NCBI GenBank assembly: GCA_036498945.1
Contig: DASYEQ010000135.1
Coordinates: 1-64,000 of the forward strand
Origin: JAQGMJ01 sp036498945
Lineage (GTDB): Bacteria; Pseudomonadota; Gammaproteobacteria; Burkholderiales; JAEUOS01
Length of the DNA stretch: 64,000 bases
Reading direction: 5' to 3'
Positions 9,258 to 17,414 of this stretch are shown here, piece after piece. The position numbers and the translations under genes are program-made. Below the pieces are notes generated by a model. It made no database searches, was not told the DNA's origin, and worked only from the letters and a program-made list of their open reading frames with translations. Each line of letters opens with the position of its first letter. The stretch's first letter is position 1.

Positions 9258-9318
9258 TACGGGCGCGCCGCAGGCGGCGTGTCGTCAGCGCCCAAGGCAA
9301 ATGCCGTCGCGGCAAGTC

Positions 9319-9858
9319 TTAGCCGCGTGCGCTGTAGAAGTAGTAGATCGCCTGGTACGGCACGCGTAGCTGCGTGCCCGCCTGCACGGCGGTGCAGCTC
9401 GCCGGCGCCTTGCCGGCCACCGTCTGCACGCGCTGGATGCTGCGCGTGCGGCTAAAGGCGCCGCCGGCGGATTTTGCCGTCAGCAGCAGCCAGGGAATCG
9501 CGTTGGCGTCAGGGCCGGGGTCGCTGGCCTGGGTGGCGCCGACGATCTTGCTGCCGTCGTTCAACTCCCAGGTGGGGCCGGCGTAGTGTTTGCCGAGGGA
9601 TTTGCCGGCGCGGTCGGCCAGCGTGGCCTCCGGCGCCTTGAAGGCCCAGGTGAATTGCGCCGGGTTGACGGTACCGGCCTGGCATTCATAGATCTGCACG
9701 CCTTGGGCATAGGCGATCAGGGAGACCTCCTCGCCCGCCGGCGGCTTGAGCCGGTCCGGCACCTGCGCGCCGGGCAGGGCGCAGGCGGCCAGCAGCAAGG
9801 CGGCGCAACAGGGCAGGGCGGCGCGCAGCAGTGCGGCGGGAGCAGGCGTGCGGGACAT
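9319..9858 (-). CDS. DUF3455-family lipoprotein
   Basis: 179-residue predicted lipoprotein. The start at 9858 has CGGAG 9 bp upstream, and the lipobox LAAC (Cys26) follows a hydrophobic signal. An upstream in-frame start at 9921 would only add basic residues and spoil the signal peptide. The mature part matches DUF3455 (PF11937): GVQIYEC, the W..KAPEA strand, KHYAGPTWELNDGSK, and a final YYFYS. Function is unknown; some fungal relatives are called malate dehydrogenase-like without enzymatic support. It is convergent with the CinA-like gene. Confidence 0.85.
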   Translation of the reverse strand: MSRTPAPAALLRAALPCCAALLLAACALPGAQVPDRLKPPAGEEVSLIAYAQGVQIYECQAGTVNPAQFTWAFKAPEATLADRAGKSLGKHYAGPTWELNDGSKIVGATQASDPGPDANAIPWLLLTAKSAGGAFSRTRSIQRVQTVAGKAPASCTAVQAGTQLRVPYQAIYYFYSARG

Positions 9859-9921
9859 GGCGTTTCTCCGTCTGATGGGAAGGCGCATTTTCCGCCGCGC
9901 TGTTGCGCGCGGCAAGCGCAT

Positions 9922-9949
9922 AAAAAAAGCCCGGCGCGAGGCCGGGCTT
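9922..9949 (-). terminator. Intrinsic terminator of the phasin gene
   Basis: A perfect 9-bp stem (AAGCCCGGC at 9927-9935, GCCGGGCTT at 9941-9949) with a 5-base loop is followed on the minus strand by a T tract (A run at 9922-9928). It lies about 60 bp after the phasin stop. Confidence 0.88.
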
Positions 9950-10007
9950 CAAATACAACCGGAGGAGACTTACTGCTGATGCTGCCCAACTAACTGCAAC
10001 AGCTTGC

Positions 10008-10574
10008 TTATTTCTTGGAAGCGGTCTTGCTGGCGGCGCGGGCGGCGGCGCCGACGTTGTTGCTGGCGGCAGCGGCGGCATTGACCATGTTGGATTCGAA
10101 CATGTCGATCGACTGCTTGACGATCTTGGTCGCGTTATCGTACGCCGAGGTGGCGGCGGTGACGGCGGACTTGACCGCGGCAACGGCGGCTTCGGAACCG
10201 GCGGGCGCGTTCTTCAGCGACTTGTCGATCAGGCCGGCGAATTCCTTCTGGGCGACGGCAGCCTGCTCTTCAGCGGCGCGGCGCAGCGCAAGCTGGGTCT
10301 CGGCGAAGATGCCGTAGACGTGGCGGCTGTAGGAGACGGACTTCTCGACGGCCGGCTGGGCCAGGCTGGCGTTCAGGGCCAGCAGTTCCTTGGCGTCCTT
10401 GGCTTCGAAGGCGGCGCGGGTGTTCTCGGCGGCATCGGCCAGCACGGCCTTGGTGGTGGCGACGTTCAGTTCCATCAGGCGCTCCAGGGTGGAGAAACCG
10501 GAGGTGGCGGCGGCAAAAAAGTTTTCCAGGCCGGCTTTGCTGGCGGCGGCGAATTGCTCGGGAGTAGCGTACAT
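10008..10574 (-). CDS. phaP: Phasin (PHA granule-associated protein)
   Basis: 188-residue Ala-rich, helical phasin (Phasin_2/TIGR01841). It coats polyhydroxyalkanoate granules and controls their number and surface. The family features are the N-terminal YATPEQFAAASKAGLENFF-type segment, a long amphipathic middle with few aromatics, and a Lys-rich tail ending TASKK. A strong GAGGA lies 8 bp before the ATG. The gene stands alone, with its own promoter 200 bp upstream and its own terminator. No phaC, phaA, phaB or phaR lies in the window, so this is a dispersed phasin locus, as is common in Burkholderiales. Confidence 0.95.
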   Translation of the reverse strand: MYATPEQFAAASKAGLENFFAAATSGFSTLERLMELNVATTKAVLADAAENTRAAFEAKDAKELLALNASLAQPAVEKSVSYSRHVYGIFAETQLALRRAAEEQAAVAQKEFAGLIDKSLKNAPAGSEAAVAAVKSAVTAATSAYDNATKIVKQSIDMFESNMVNAAAAASNNVGAAARAASKTASKK

Positions 10575-10756
10575 GGTGTATTTCCTCGGAACTGGATTAG
10601 TGATGAATATGTGTTTCAGGTCTGTTCGAACTGCAGCTCAACTACCAAGTGTTGCCAGCAAGTTGCAGCCGGTTGCAGGGGGCAAAACATGGCAGCACTT
10701 GATGAGACGACGCACTTCATCCCTGAATCCTGTTGATGTTCATTGAAAGCTACTGC

Positions 10757-10829
10757 TTTGTGCATCGCAACAATGCCTATTTTAGGCATGTACACCAAAA
10801 TGTCAAGACCTATTTTGTGCGTCGCAACA
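10757..10829. promoter_or_regulatory. Putative PhaR operator pair plus palindrome at the phasin promoter
   Basis: Two 16-bp direct repeats, TTTGTGC(A/G)TCGCAACA, lie at 10757-10772 and 10814-10829. They differ at one base, and each contains the palindrome TGC-N3-GCA (10761-10769 and 10818-10826). One copy covers the expected transcription start and the other lies just upstream of the -35 box. A perfect inverted repeat ATGCCTA-TTT-TAGGCAT (10773-10789) overlaps the -10. A third diverged copy (GCGACGCA) lies at 10843-10850. PhaR repressors of PHA-producing bacteria are known to act at phasin promoters through TGC/GCA-type sites. The assignment to PhaR is inference. Confidence 0.6.
10779..10806 (-). 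promoter_or_regulatory. Strong sigma70-type promoter of the phasin gene
   Basis: On the minus strand, the consensus -35 TTGACA (10801-10806) is separated by 16 bp from TAAAAT (10779-10784). Transcription would start near 10772, leaving a leader of about 200 nt before the phasin ATG. This is the best sigma70 match in the window, as expected for a very abundant protein under repressor control. Confidence 0.75.
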
Positions 10830-11195
10830 AAAAGATTGTTAGGCGACGCAATACATTGTTTTAATAAGATATTTATTCATATAAAAGTAGTCCGGACAGG
10901 TTCGGTTTGCTACAATGCAGCGTGAACCTGTTCGAAATGCAGCGAGGCCGATCCGGGCCGCTTGCACGGCATTGCAACACGGCCCTGCGCATGGAACCGT
11001 CGCGCGCAAGATCGGGGCATGTGCGGTTACACTGCGAACCGCGTGTCGCTGCGTCGGCGCCGGCGGCTTTGCCGCGGTGGCAGCCGGCGCCCTCATGAAC
11101 AAAAAGAATGAATCCCATTTGAACAATTCGTTTTAAAAATACCTGGCTGGCGCCGACAATCGCCGGTCCACTCCGCCTTTTCGCAACAAGCCCTC
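10830..11195. other. AT-rich then GC-rich intergenic region upstream of the EamA gene
   Basis: No supportable gene. 10851-10890 is the most AT-rich stretch nearby. An extended -10 (TGC-TACAAT, 10909-10916) points towards the EamA gene but has no clear -35. An 8-bp inverted repeat, ACAGGTTC (10896-10903) and GAACCTGT (10924-10931), flanks it. From 10935 to 11090 the DNA is GC-rich with short open frames that resemble nothing known. The stretch could be a long 5' leader or encode a small RNA; neither is shown. Confidence 0.4.
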
Positions 11196-12083
11196 ATGAA
11201 TTCCCCTTCCGCTCCAGCCCCGCCTACCCTGGCGCTGCGCGCGATGCCGGCCGTGTTCGTCGTCCTCTGGGCCACCGGCTTCATCGGCGCCAAATACGGC
11301 CTGCCATACGCGCCGCCGCTCAAGTTCCTGCTCTGGCGCTTTCTCATCGTGGTGGCACTGATGGCGCCGGTCGCGCTTCTTACCCGCGCGCCGTGGCCGC
11401 GCGGCGTGCGCGTGGTCCACGTCGCGGTGGCCGGCATCCTGCTGCAGGCGGGCTACCTGGGTGGCGTCTTCGCCGGCATTTCGCTGGGCATGCCGGCGGG
11501 CCTGTCTTCGCTGATCGTCGGCATGCAGCCTTTGCTGACCGGCGTGCTTGGGCTGGTCTTCGGCGAGCGCCTGCGCGGGCGCCAGTGGGCGGGCCTTGCG
11601 CTGGGCTTCGTCGGCGTCGCGCTGGTGGTGTCGAACAAGGTCGGCCTTTCGGGCTTCGGCGTGCAGGCGCTCGCCTGCACGCTGGTTGCGCTGGTGTCCA
11701 TCACCCTGGGTACCTTGTATCAGCGCCGCTATTGCGGCGGTGAAGACTTGCGCACGCAGTCGGTGGTGCAGTTCGCCGCCGCGGGCCTGGTGCTATTGCC
11801 GCTGTCGCTCGCTTTCGAGACGCGCGAAGTGGTGTGGAGCGGCGCCTTCATCTTCGCCCTGCTGTGGCTGGTGTTCGTGCTGTCCTTCGGCGCCATCACC
11901 TTGCTCTTGATGCTGTTGCGCAAGGGGGCGGCCACGCTGGTCTCAAGCCTGATGTACCTGGTGCCGCCGGTCACGGCGCTGATCGCCTACCTGCTGTTCG
12001 GTGAGCACCTGAGCGCCGCGGCCATCGTCGGCATGGGTGTGGCGGCCGTCGGCGTGGCCTTGGTGGTGCGGCCGGGCAGGTAG
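11196..12083 (+). CDS. EamA-family (DMT superfamily) transporter
   Basis: 295-residue inner-membrane protein with about ten hydrophobic segments in two EamA repeats (PF00892). The first covers residues 17-142 and has the signature GFIGAKYGLPYAPPLKFLLWR-like opening; the second covers about 155-290 and ends with LLFGEHLSAAAIVG. Relatives export amino acids or other metabolites; the substrate is unknown. The ATG is preceded only by a weak purine stretch. It lies 40 bp upstream of a glycosyltransferase gene on the same strand, with no terminator between, and may be co-transcribed with it. Confidence 0.88.
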   Translation: MNSPSAPAPPTLALRAMPAVFVVLWATGFIGAKYGLPYAPPLKFLLWRFLIVVALMAPVALLTRAPWPRGVRVVHVAVAGILLQAGYLGGVFAGISLGMPAGLSSLIVGMQPLLTGVLGLVFGERLRGRQWAGLALGFVGVALVVSNKVGLSGFGVQALACTLVALVSITLGTLYQRRYCGGEDLRTQSVVQFAAAGLVLLPLSLAFETREVVWSGAFIFALLWLVFVLSFGAITLLLMLLRKGAATLVSSLMYLVPPVTALIAYLLFGEHLSAAAIVGMGVAAVGVALVVRPGR

Positions 12084-12123
12084 AATCGACCCCATGTATA
12101 CGCAAACTCTAGCTTGCTGAATC

Positions 12124-13812
12124 GTGCTGGCCCGCCTGTTGTCTCGCATTGCCGTAAGCAAGCCGAAAGCGGCCGATGCCGGTACCGCGCCGGCCATGCT
12201 TCCCGCCGGCACGCCGGCGGTTCCCGCGACCCTGGCTGCGCACACTGAAGCGCGACCGGCAGACGCGACGCCCGTCGACGTGCGGCCCGAGCGCGTGCCG
12301 CCGGAACGCATCGCGGTGCTCAACTGGATCCGCTGGGACGTGCTGCCGCCTTTCGATGAGGCCCTGCTTTATGCCCATCCGCGGCGCGCGCAGGCTGCCG
12401 AACTGCTCGCACAGTCGCTCGGTATCGAACGCGCCGAGGCGCTGGTTCGCGGCCTGCTCGAAGAGCTGGGCGGGCAGCCGGTCGATCGCCTGCTGATGGT
12501 GGAAATCCTGTTGCGCGGCGTGCGTGAGCAGCCACGGGCGATCGTCGAACTGCTGCGCGACGCCCGGGAATATGCACCGCCGCTGCGTGCACGTGCCGCG
12601 GTGATCAACGGTCAGCTCGCCTTCGAAGAGGGCGAGTTCGCACTGGCGCGCCGCTGGGCCGATTTCGCGCTCGCCGACGTGCCCGATGCCTGGGCCGCCC
12701 AGGTGCTGCATGGCCTGGTGCTGGAGGCCGAAGGGCGCTGGGAGGAGTCGCTGTCGCAATACCGCAAGCTGATCGCCACCCGGCCCGCCACGCCGGGCCT
12801 GCGCAATTGCGTCGCCACCATGCTGCTGCGCCAGGGGCGCATTGCCGATAGCCTGGCGCAGCTGGTCGAGGTCGATCACATGGCCCTGCAGCCGCATGCC
12901 GCCACCCAGGCCGGCCTGTGGGACGGCCGGCTGGCGGAGGGCGACTTCCTGCTGATCACCAGCGGGGCGGCCGGCGCCGGCATCGGCGACGTCATCCAGC
13001 ACCTGCGCTACCTGCCAGGGCTGCGCGCGCGCCACCCTGATGCGCGCCTGGTGCTGCGCACCCATCCGGAACTGCTGGGTCTCGTACGCCGCATGGGCAT
13101 GGTCGACGAAGTAAACAGCGACGCGAAGGCGGAGGACGAACGCTTTTGCGCGCAGACCACGCTGGCGCAGGTCGCGCTGTTCCACCACTTGGAGTCCGAG
13201 CCGGCGCCGCTACCCGCGCCGTTTTTGGATTGCGCGCCGGAACGTGTCGCCGTCATGGGCGCGCAAGTGCAAGCGCGGCTGGGCGATGCGCAAGCTTCCG
13301 CCTTGCGCGTCGGCCTGCGCTGGCGCGGCCGCCCGGGCGGCATCGACATCCTGCGCAGCGTGCCGCCGGCGCAGCTCGCCCCGCTGTTCGACCTGCCCGG
13401 CGTGGCCTGGATCTCGATGCTCGAACACGGCAATCCGGAACTCGCGGTGCTCAAGGCCGGCGGCCTGCCGGTGCTCGACATGTCGGAGGCGCTGCGCGAC
13501 CTCACCGACACCGCCGCGCTGCTGTGCAATCTCGATCTGCTGATCACCGTCGATACCTCGGTCGCCCACCTGGCCGGCGCCCTCGGCGTGCCCACCTGGG
13601 TGCTCTCGCGTCCGGACGCCGATGGCCGCTGGGGCATGGACGCGCGCACTGCGCTCTATCGCTCGGTGCGCCTGTTCCGCCATCCCGGCCGGCGCGACTG
13701 GGATGCCGTCGTCGTCCAGGTCAGGCAACGGCTGGCGGCCTGCCTGCGAATGCGCGCGGCGGGCGATACGCGCGCATTCGCTTCGCTCCTGCTGGAGGCC
13801 AGGCTTGACTGA
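12124..13812 (+). CDS. TPR protein with glycosyltransferase family 9-like C-terminus (GTG start)
   Basis: 562-residue protein. Residues 20-60 are a Pro/Ala-rich leader, 100-270 are helical TPR-like (for example FEEGEFALARRWADFAL and VLEAEGRWEESLSQYRKL), and 285-540 resemble the ADP-heptose/GT9 glycosyltransferase fold. The nucleotide-sugar-binding signature DTSVAHLAGALGVPTWVL sits near residue 480. TPR-GT proteins of this type modify proteins or surface glycans; the acceptor is unknown. It starts at GTG 12124 and overlaps the thioesterase gene. A cytosolic location is likely, since no signal peptide was seen. Confidence 0.78.
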   Translation: MLARLLSRIAVSKPKAADAGTAPAMLPAGTPAVPATLAAHTEARPADATPVDVRPERVPPERIAVLNWIRWDVLPPFDEALLYAHPRRAQAAELLAQSLGIERAEALVRGLLEELGGQPVDRLLMVEILLRGVREQPRAIVELLRDAREYAPPLRARAAVINGQLAFEEGEFALARRWADFALADVPDAWAAQVLHGLVLEAEGRWEESLSQYRKLIATRPATPGLRNCVATMLLRQGRIADSLAQLVEVDHMALQPHAATQAGLWDGRLAEGDFLLITSGAAGAGIGDVIQHLRYLPGLRARHPDARLVLRTHPELLGLVRRMGMVDEVNSDAKAEDERFCAQTTLAQVALFHHLESEPAPLPAPFLDCAPERVAVMGAQVQARLGDAQASALRVGLRWRGRPGGIDILRSVPPAQLAPLFDLPGVAWISMLEHGNPELAVLKAGGLPVLDMSEALRDLTDTAALLCNLDLLITVDTSVAHLAGALGVPTWVLSRPDADGRWGMDARTALYRSVRLFRHPGRRDWDAVVVQVRQRLAACLRMRAAGDTRAFASLLLEARLD

Positions 13813-14278
13813 ACCGCAACCCGCACGTGCGCCCGCGCAGGCGCGGCCAAAGCCGCTGGCACGCGCCGACTTCCCGTATTTGCGCGCCATTACCACGCGC
13901 TGGATGGACAACGATCCCTACGGCCACGTCAATAACGTCGTCTACTACTCGTATTTCGATACCGTGGTGAACGGCTACCTGATCGATCAAGGCGTGCTGG
14001 AAATCGGCAAGAGCCCGGTGATCGGCCTGGTGGTGGAAACCGGCTGCCAGTATTTCTCCTCGCTCGCCTATCCCGATGCCGTCACCGCCGGCCTGCGCGT
14101 GGCGCGCGTCGGCGGCTCTTCGGTGCGCTACGAGATCGGCGTCTTCGCCAGGGACGAAGCGCTCACCGCCGCGCGCGGTTTTTTCATCCACGTCTATGTC
14201 GATGCGCAGACCCGCCGCCCGGTGCCGCTGCCGGCGCCCCTGCGCGCCGCCCTCGAACCGCTGCTCGTGACTCAATAA
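13805..14278 (+). CDS. Acyl-CoA thioesterase, hotdog fold (TTG start)
   Basis: 157-residue single hotdog protein of the YbgC/FadM/4HBT class. The catalytic stretch TTRWMDNDPYGHVNNVVYYSYF matches the D-x-(Y/M)GHVNN motif, which sets the active-site Asp against the acyl-CoA thioester. The reading frame has no ATG before that motif, so TTG at 13805 is used, inside the end of the preceding gene (TTGACTGA overlap). Coupled translation with the glycosyltransferase gene is likely. The acyl substrate is unknown. Confidence 0.85.
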   Translation: MTEPQPARAPAQARPKPLARADFPYLRAITTRWMDNDPYGHVNNVVYYSYFDTVVNGYLIDQGVLEIGKSPVIGLVVETGCQYFSSLAYPDAVTAGLRVARVGGSSVRYEIGVFARDEALTAARGFFIHVYVDAQTRRPVPLPAPLRAALEPLLVTQ

Positions 14279-14280
14279 CC

Positions 14281-14985
14281 ATGAACGAAACCGAGATCGT
14301 CGATCGCGCCCTGCTCACCCGCCGCTCGGTGCGCGGCTTCCTGCCAACGCCGGTGGCGCGCGAGCAGGTCGAAGGCATCCTGCATGCGGCGGCGCGCGCG
14401 CCCTCGGGCACCAACATCCAGCCGTGGAAGGTGTACGTGCTCACCGGCGGCGCGAAACAGAAGCTCAGCGCCGCCGTGCTCGCCGCGCACGAGGAAGACT
14501 ACGCGCGCAAAAAGCGCGGCGAGGCGCCGCTGCACCAGGAGACCTACTTCTACTATCCGCGCCAGTGGTTCGAGCCTTACCTGGCGCGGCGCCGCAAGCT
14601 CGGCTGGGACCTCTACGGCCTGCTCGGCATCGGCAAGACCGATTACGACAAGATGCACGCCCAGCACGGCCGCAACTACGAATTCTTCGGCGCCCCGGTC
14701 GGCATGATCTTCACCATCGACCGCCGCCTGGAGCAGGGCTCCTGGCTGGACTACGGCATGTTCATCGAGAACGTGATGATCGCCGCGCGCGGCCGTGGCC
14801 TCGACACTTGTCCGCAGCAGGCCTTCGCCGCCTTCCACGGCATCATCCGCGAACACCTCAAGCTGCCGGAAGACGAGGTGGTGGTGTGCGGCATGTCGCT
14901 CGGCTATGAAGACAAGGCGGCCACCGCCAACCAGCTCAAGACCGAGCGCGCCGCGGTGGCGGACTTCACCACCTTCCTCGAATAG
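14281..14985 (+). CDS. Nitroreductase-family flavoprotein
   Basis: 234-residue FMN-dependent oxidoreductase of the nitroreductase superfamily (PF00881). The N-terminal RRSVRGFLPTPV and the FMN phosphate-binding APSGTNIQPW (residues 42-51) are typical, as is the C-terminal CGMSLGYED. It uses NAD(P)H to reduce nitro compounds, quinones or enones; the natural substrate is unknown. It follows the thioesterase by 2 bp, so the glycosyltransferase, thioesterase and this gene form one operon. It ends 3 bp from the convergent DUF4440 gene. Confidence 0.9.
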   Translation: MNETEIVDRALLTRRSVRGFLPTPVAREQVEGILHAAARAPSGTNIQPWKVYVLTGGAKQKLSAAVLAAHEEDYARKKRGEAPLHQETYFYYPRQWFEPYLARRRKLGWDLYGLLGIGKTDYDKMHAQHGRNYEFFGAPVGMIFTIDRRLEQGSWLDYGMFIENVMIAARGRGLDTCPQQAFAAFHGIIREHLKLPEDEVVVCGMSLGYEDKAATANQLKTERAAVADFTTFLE

Positions 14986-14988
14986 TGC

Positions 14989-15364
14989 CTACAGCGGCGT
15001 GCCCTGGTGGAACGCCAGGCGCCAGCGCCCGTTCCGATGCCGCCAGATCGAGGCGCGCAGCGAGCGCGCCCCCGGGCGCGGCCTCGCGCCGGACGCGATA
15101 AGTCGCCAGTGCGACATCGGCGGTAAGCAGGCGCACGGTGAAATCGCTGATGTGCCGCGCCGAGTGGGTTTCGTCTTTCAGCGCGGCAAGCACCGCGGGC
15201 TTGGTCCACACGGTGCCGGAAACACCGTGTTCGATGACGTCGTCGGCGAGGCGCATGTCCAGCCGGGCCGTGTCCTGCCGCGTGGCCTGCGCGAGCAGCG
15301 TTTCCTCAAGGGCCAGCAGATGCGCCGCCAGTTCGTCCTCGCGCGAGCGCGTCTCCTGCGTCAA
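14989..15364 (-). pseudogene. DUF4440/NTF2-like protein, frameshifted in a G5 run
   Basis: The first ~97 codons from the ATG at 15364 read as a DUF4440 (SnoaL/NTF2-like) protein. The frame then turns into Ala-rich nonsense after APGG. Skipping one base in the G5 run (C5 at 15069-15073 on the plus strand) restores a typical DUF4440 ending, ASIWRHRNGRWRLAFHQGTPL, with stop at 14989, 3 bp from the nitroreductase stop. So the gene carries a one-base insertion, which is either a real mutation, a phase-variable homopolymer or a sequencing error. Family members are small cone-fold proteins of unknown or isomerase-like function. Confidence 0.8.
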
Positions 15365-15369
15365 CGCAT

Positions 15370-16062
15370 TCAGGCGGCGTTGGCGAACGCCCCCTGCTCG
15401 GAGGGACGGGAGCTTTTCTGCGCCATCTGCTGCATGCGCGCCTGTTTGAGCACGTCGGCGACGTTGGAGTGGCCGAAGCGCAGCGCCAGGTCGACGGCCG
15501 AATCACCCTCGTCGTTCACCAGCGTGGTGTCGGCGCCGTTGCGCAGGAACAGTTCCGCCAGGCCGGCGTGACCCTTGGCGGCGGAGTACATCAGCGGCGT
15601 ATAGCCGCCCGGGCCCTTGACGTTGGGGTCGAGGTTCATGTTGAGCAGCTTTTGCGCATACACCATGTTGCCCTTTTCCACCGCGTAAAATAGGGCCTTC
15701 TGCGCTTCCTTGCTGCTGTCCTTCTCCAGGCCCGAAGGCAGCAGGCGCACGATGTGGTTGATCAGCGAGATGCCCACCATCAGGGCCAGCGCCAGGATCA
15801 GCGGCACCTTGGAGATGTTGAGCGCGGAGGACAGTTGCCCCGGCAGGTTGGCGCCGATCACCAGCAGCGTGACGATCAGGAAAAACGTGAAGCGCAGGTA
15901 CAGGAGCAGGGCGATGAACACCACCGCCGCCAGCGTGATCAACAGATAATGGACCGAGAGCCCCCAGCCTTGCAGCATGGGCTCAGGCAGGTTCGCGATC
16001 ACGGCGATCACCGCCACCATCGCCACCAAAACCCATTCTTTTTTACTGATCTTCAGGTTCAA
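15370..16062 (-). CDS. Membrane-anchored ankyrin-repeat protein (TTG start)
   Basis: 230-residue protein. Residues 8-95 hold three or four hydrophobic segments (WVLVAMVAVIAVIANL, LLITLAAVVFIALLLYL, FFLIVTLLVIGA, VPLILALALMVGISLI). Residues 120-215 carry ankyrin repeats (GYTPLMYSAAKGHAGLAELFLRNGA, then GDSAVDLALRFGHSNVADVL). The start is put at TTG 16062 because GGGGAG lies 6 bp upstream and the protein then begins just before the first membrane segment. Longer upstream versions add low-complexity Arg/Pro residues. It lies 6 bp downstream of the start of the frameshifted DUF4440 gene, so the two are probably co-transcribed. Role unknown; protein binding is likely. Confidence 0.75.
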   Translation of the reverse strand: MNLKISKKEWVLVAMVAVIAVIANLPEPMLQGWGLSVHYLLITLAAVVFIALLLYLRFTFFLIVTLLVIGANLPGQLSSALNISKVPLILALALMVGISLINHIVRLLPSGLEKDSSKEAQKALFYAVEKGNMVYAQKLLNMNLDPNVKGPGGYTPLMYSAAKGHAGLAELFLRNGADTTLVNDEGDSAVDLALRFGHSNVADVLKQARMQQMAQKSSRPSEQGAFANAA

Positions 16063-16231
16063 TTGGAACTCCCCCCGCAGCGACGATGCCGGCGCACCGC
16101 CAGAGTACCACGCGTGCCCGCTGGCCGGATTATGGTCTGGATGAGATGACCGGTCCCGCGTACGAGGCGCATTTTCCCGCCTGCGGGCAACCTTGGCAAG
16201 CCCCGGCGCCTGCCTTGCGCAAGAGCGTATT

Positions 16232-17128
16232 TTGAAGCGCATTCCCCGCACTGCGTGGGCGCTGCTCCTGATCCTGGCCTTGTTCTGGGGCGGCAACTGG
16301 CCGATTCTCAAGGTCGCCGTAAGCGAGGTGCCGGTATTCTGGTTTCGAACCGTCTGCGCCTGGGGCGGGGCAATCGGCCTACTCCTCATCGCCGGGGCGT
16401 CCGGCACTCCGCTTGCGGTGCCGCGCCGCGACTGGGGTCGCCTCGGGCTGGCCGGCATTCTTTCCATTGCCGGCTGGAACGCCTTTTCCGGCTACGGCGT
16501 GCTCAACCTGCCGGTGGGGCGCGCCTCCATGCTTGCCTACACCATGCCGTTGTGGCTGGTGCTCCTGTCGGTGGTGTGGCTGAAGGAGCGCCTCGACCTG
16601 CAAAACGGCCTAGGGCTGCTGCTCGGCATGAGCGGGGTGGCGCTGCTCATCGGGCAGGATTTCAGTGCTGTCCTGCATGCGCCGGTCGGCACCTTGTGCA
16701 TGCTGGGCGCGGCCATCAGCTGGGCCATCGGCGTGGCGATGATCAAGAAAAAGCCTTTCGGCCTGCCGCCCACGGTGCAGACGGCGTGGATGATGGTGGT
16801 AGGCGGCCTTCCGACCGCCGCGCTGGCGCTGGCCTTCGAGTCCGCATTGCCGCCGCCGCTGTCGATCGCTGCCTGGGCAGCGGTCGCCTACAACGTCGCG
16901 GTGGCCGGCGTGGTGTGCTACTGGGCGTTTTACAAACTGGTGAACATGGTGCCGGCCTCGGTGGCCGGCATCGCCAGCCTGATCGTGCCGGTGGTGGGCA
17001 TGCTCACCGGCATGGTGTTTCTCGGCGAGCGGCCGACGATGAGTGACTGGATCGCACTGGCCTTGATCGTCGGCGCCTTGGGCGTGGTGCTAGTTTGGCC
17101 GCATCGGGCGGACAAAGGCCCGGCATGA
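16232..17128 (+). CDS. EamA-family (DMT superfamily) transporter
   Basis: Second EamA transporter of the window, about 298 residues with ten hydrophobic segments. The first repeat opens with LFWGGNWPILK. The second ends with GMVFLGERPTMSDWIALALIV, where the conserved FLGE motif marks PF00892. It shares little sequence with the exporter at 11196. TTG 16232 is the preferred start; an in-frame TTG at 16193 is the alternative, and neither has a good ribosome site. It is divergent from the ankyrin gene. Substrate unknown. Confidence 0.85.
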   Translation: MKRIPRTAWALLLILALFWGGNWPILKVAVSEVPVFWFRTVCAWGGAIGLLLIAGASGTPLAVPRRDWGRLGLAGILSIAGWNAFSGYGVLNLPVGRASMLAYTMPLWLVLLSVVWLKERLDLQNGLGLLLGMSGVALLIGQDFSAVLHAPVGTLCMLGAAISWAIGVAMIKKKPFGLPPTVQTAWMMVVGGLPTAALALAFESALPPPLSIAAWAAVAYNVAVAGVVCYWAFYKLVNMVPASVAGIASLIVPVVGMLTGMVFLGERPTMSDWIALALIVGALGVVLVWPHRADKGPA

Positions 17129-17355
17129 CCGGTTTTTTTGCCGCTATTGCGCGTCAACCAGCGACGGCGTGCATGCGTTTCCTGATGAGCCGGACAAATG
17201 ATTAAAACAAAGACCCGGCACCCAGGAGATTTCCCTGGTTGTTTGAGCCTTTTCCCTCCCCGCGGACAAAAATAGTTCAAGAACGGGACAATCATGACGT
17301 TTTCTCTCAATTCCTCGAAGAAGGTTGAGGATAGCGTCATATCTTGTTAATTCTC

Positions 17356-17383
17356 TTGAATTATTTTTGCTTCGGACTACAAT
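17356..17383 (+). promoter_or_regulatory. Sigma70-type promoter of the D,D-peptidase gene
   Basis: TTGAAT (17356-17361), a 16-bp spacer and TACAAT (17378-17383). The start would fall near 17390, about 25 bp before the chosen ATG. The upstream region 17129-17355 (about 230 bp) is AT-richer than average and holds no gene I can support. Confidence 0.55.
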
Positions 17384-17414
17384 GGCCGCTTCTGGAATTC
17401 TGGATTTCCCAACC

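Noticed and set aside
9258..9318. Terminator after the CinA-like gene
   Set aside because: A short GC inverted repeat (CGCCGC/GCGGCG) is present but has a 2-base loop and no T tract.
10907..11098. Small gene of 63 codons before the EamA gene
   Set aside because: No ribosome site, no family resemblance, and several equally open frames on both strands.
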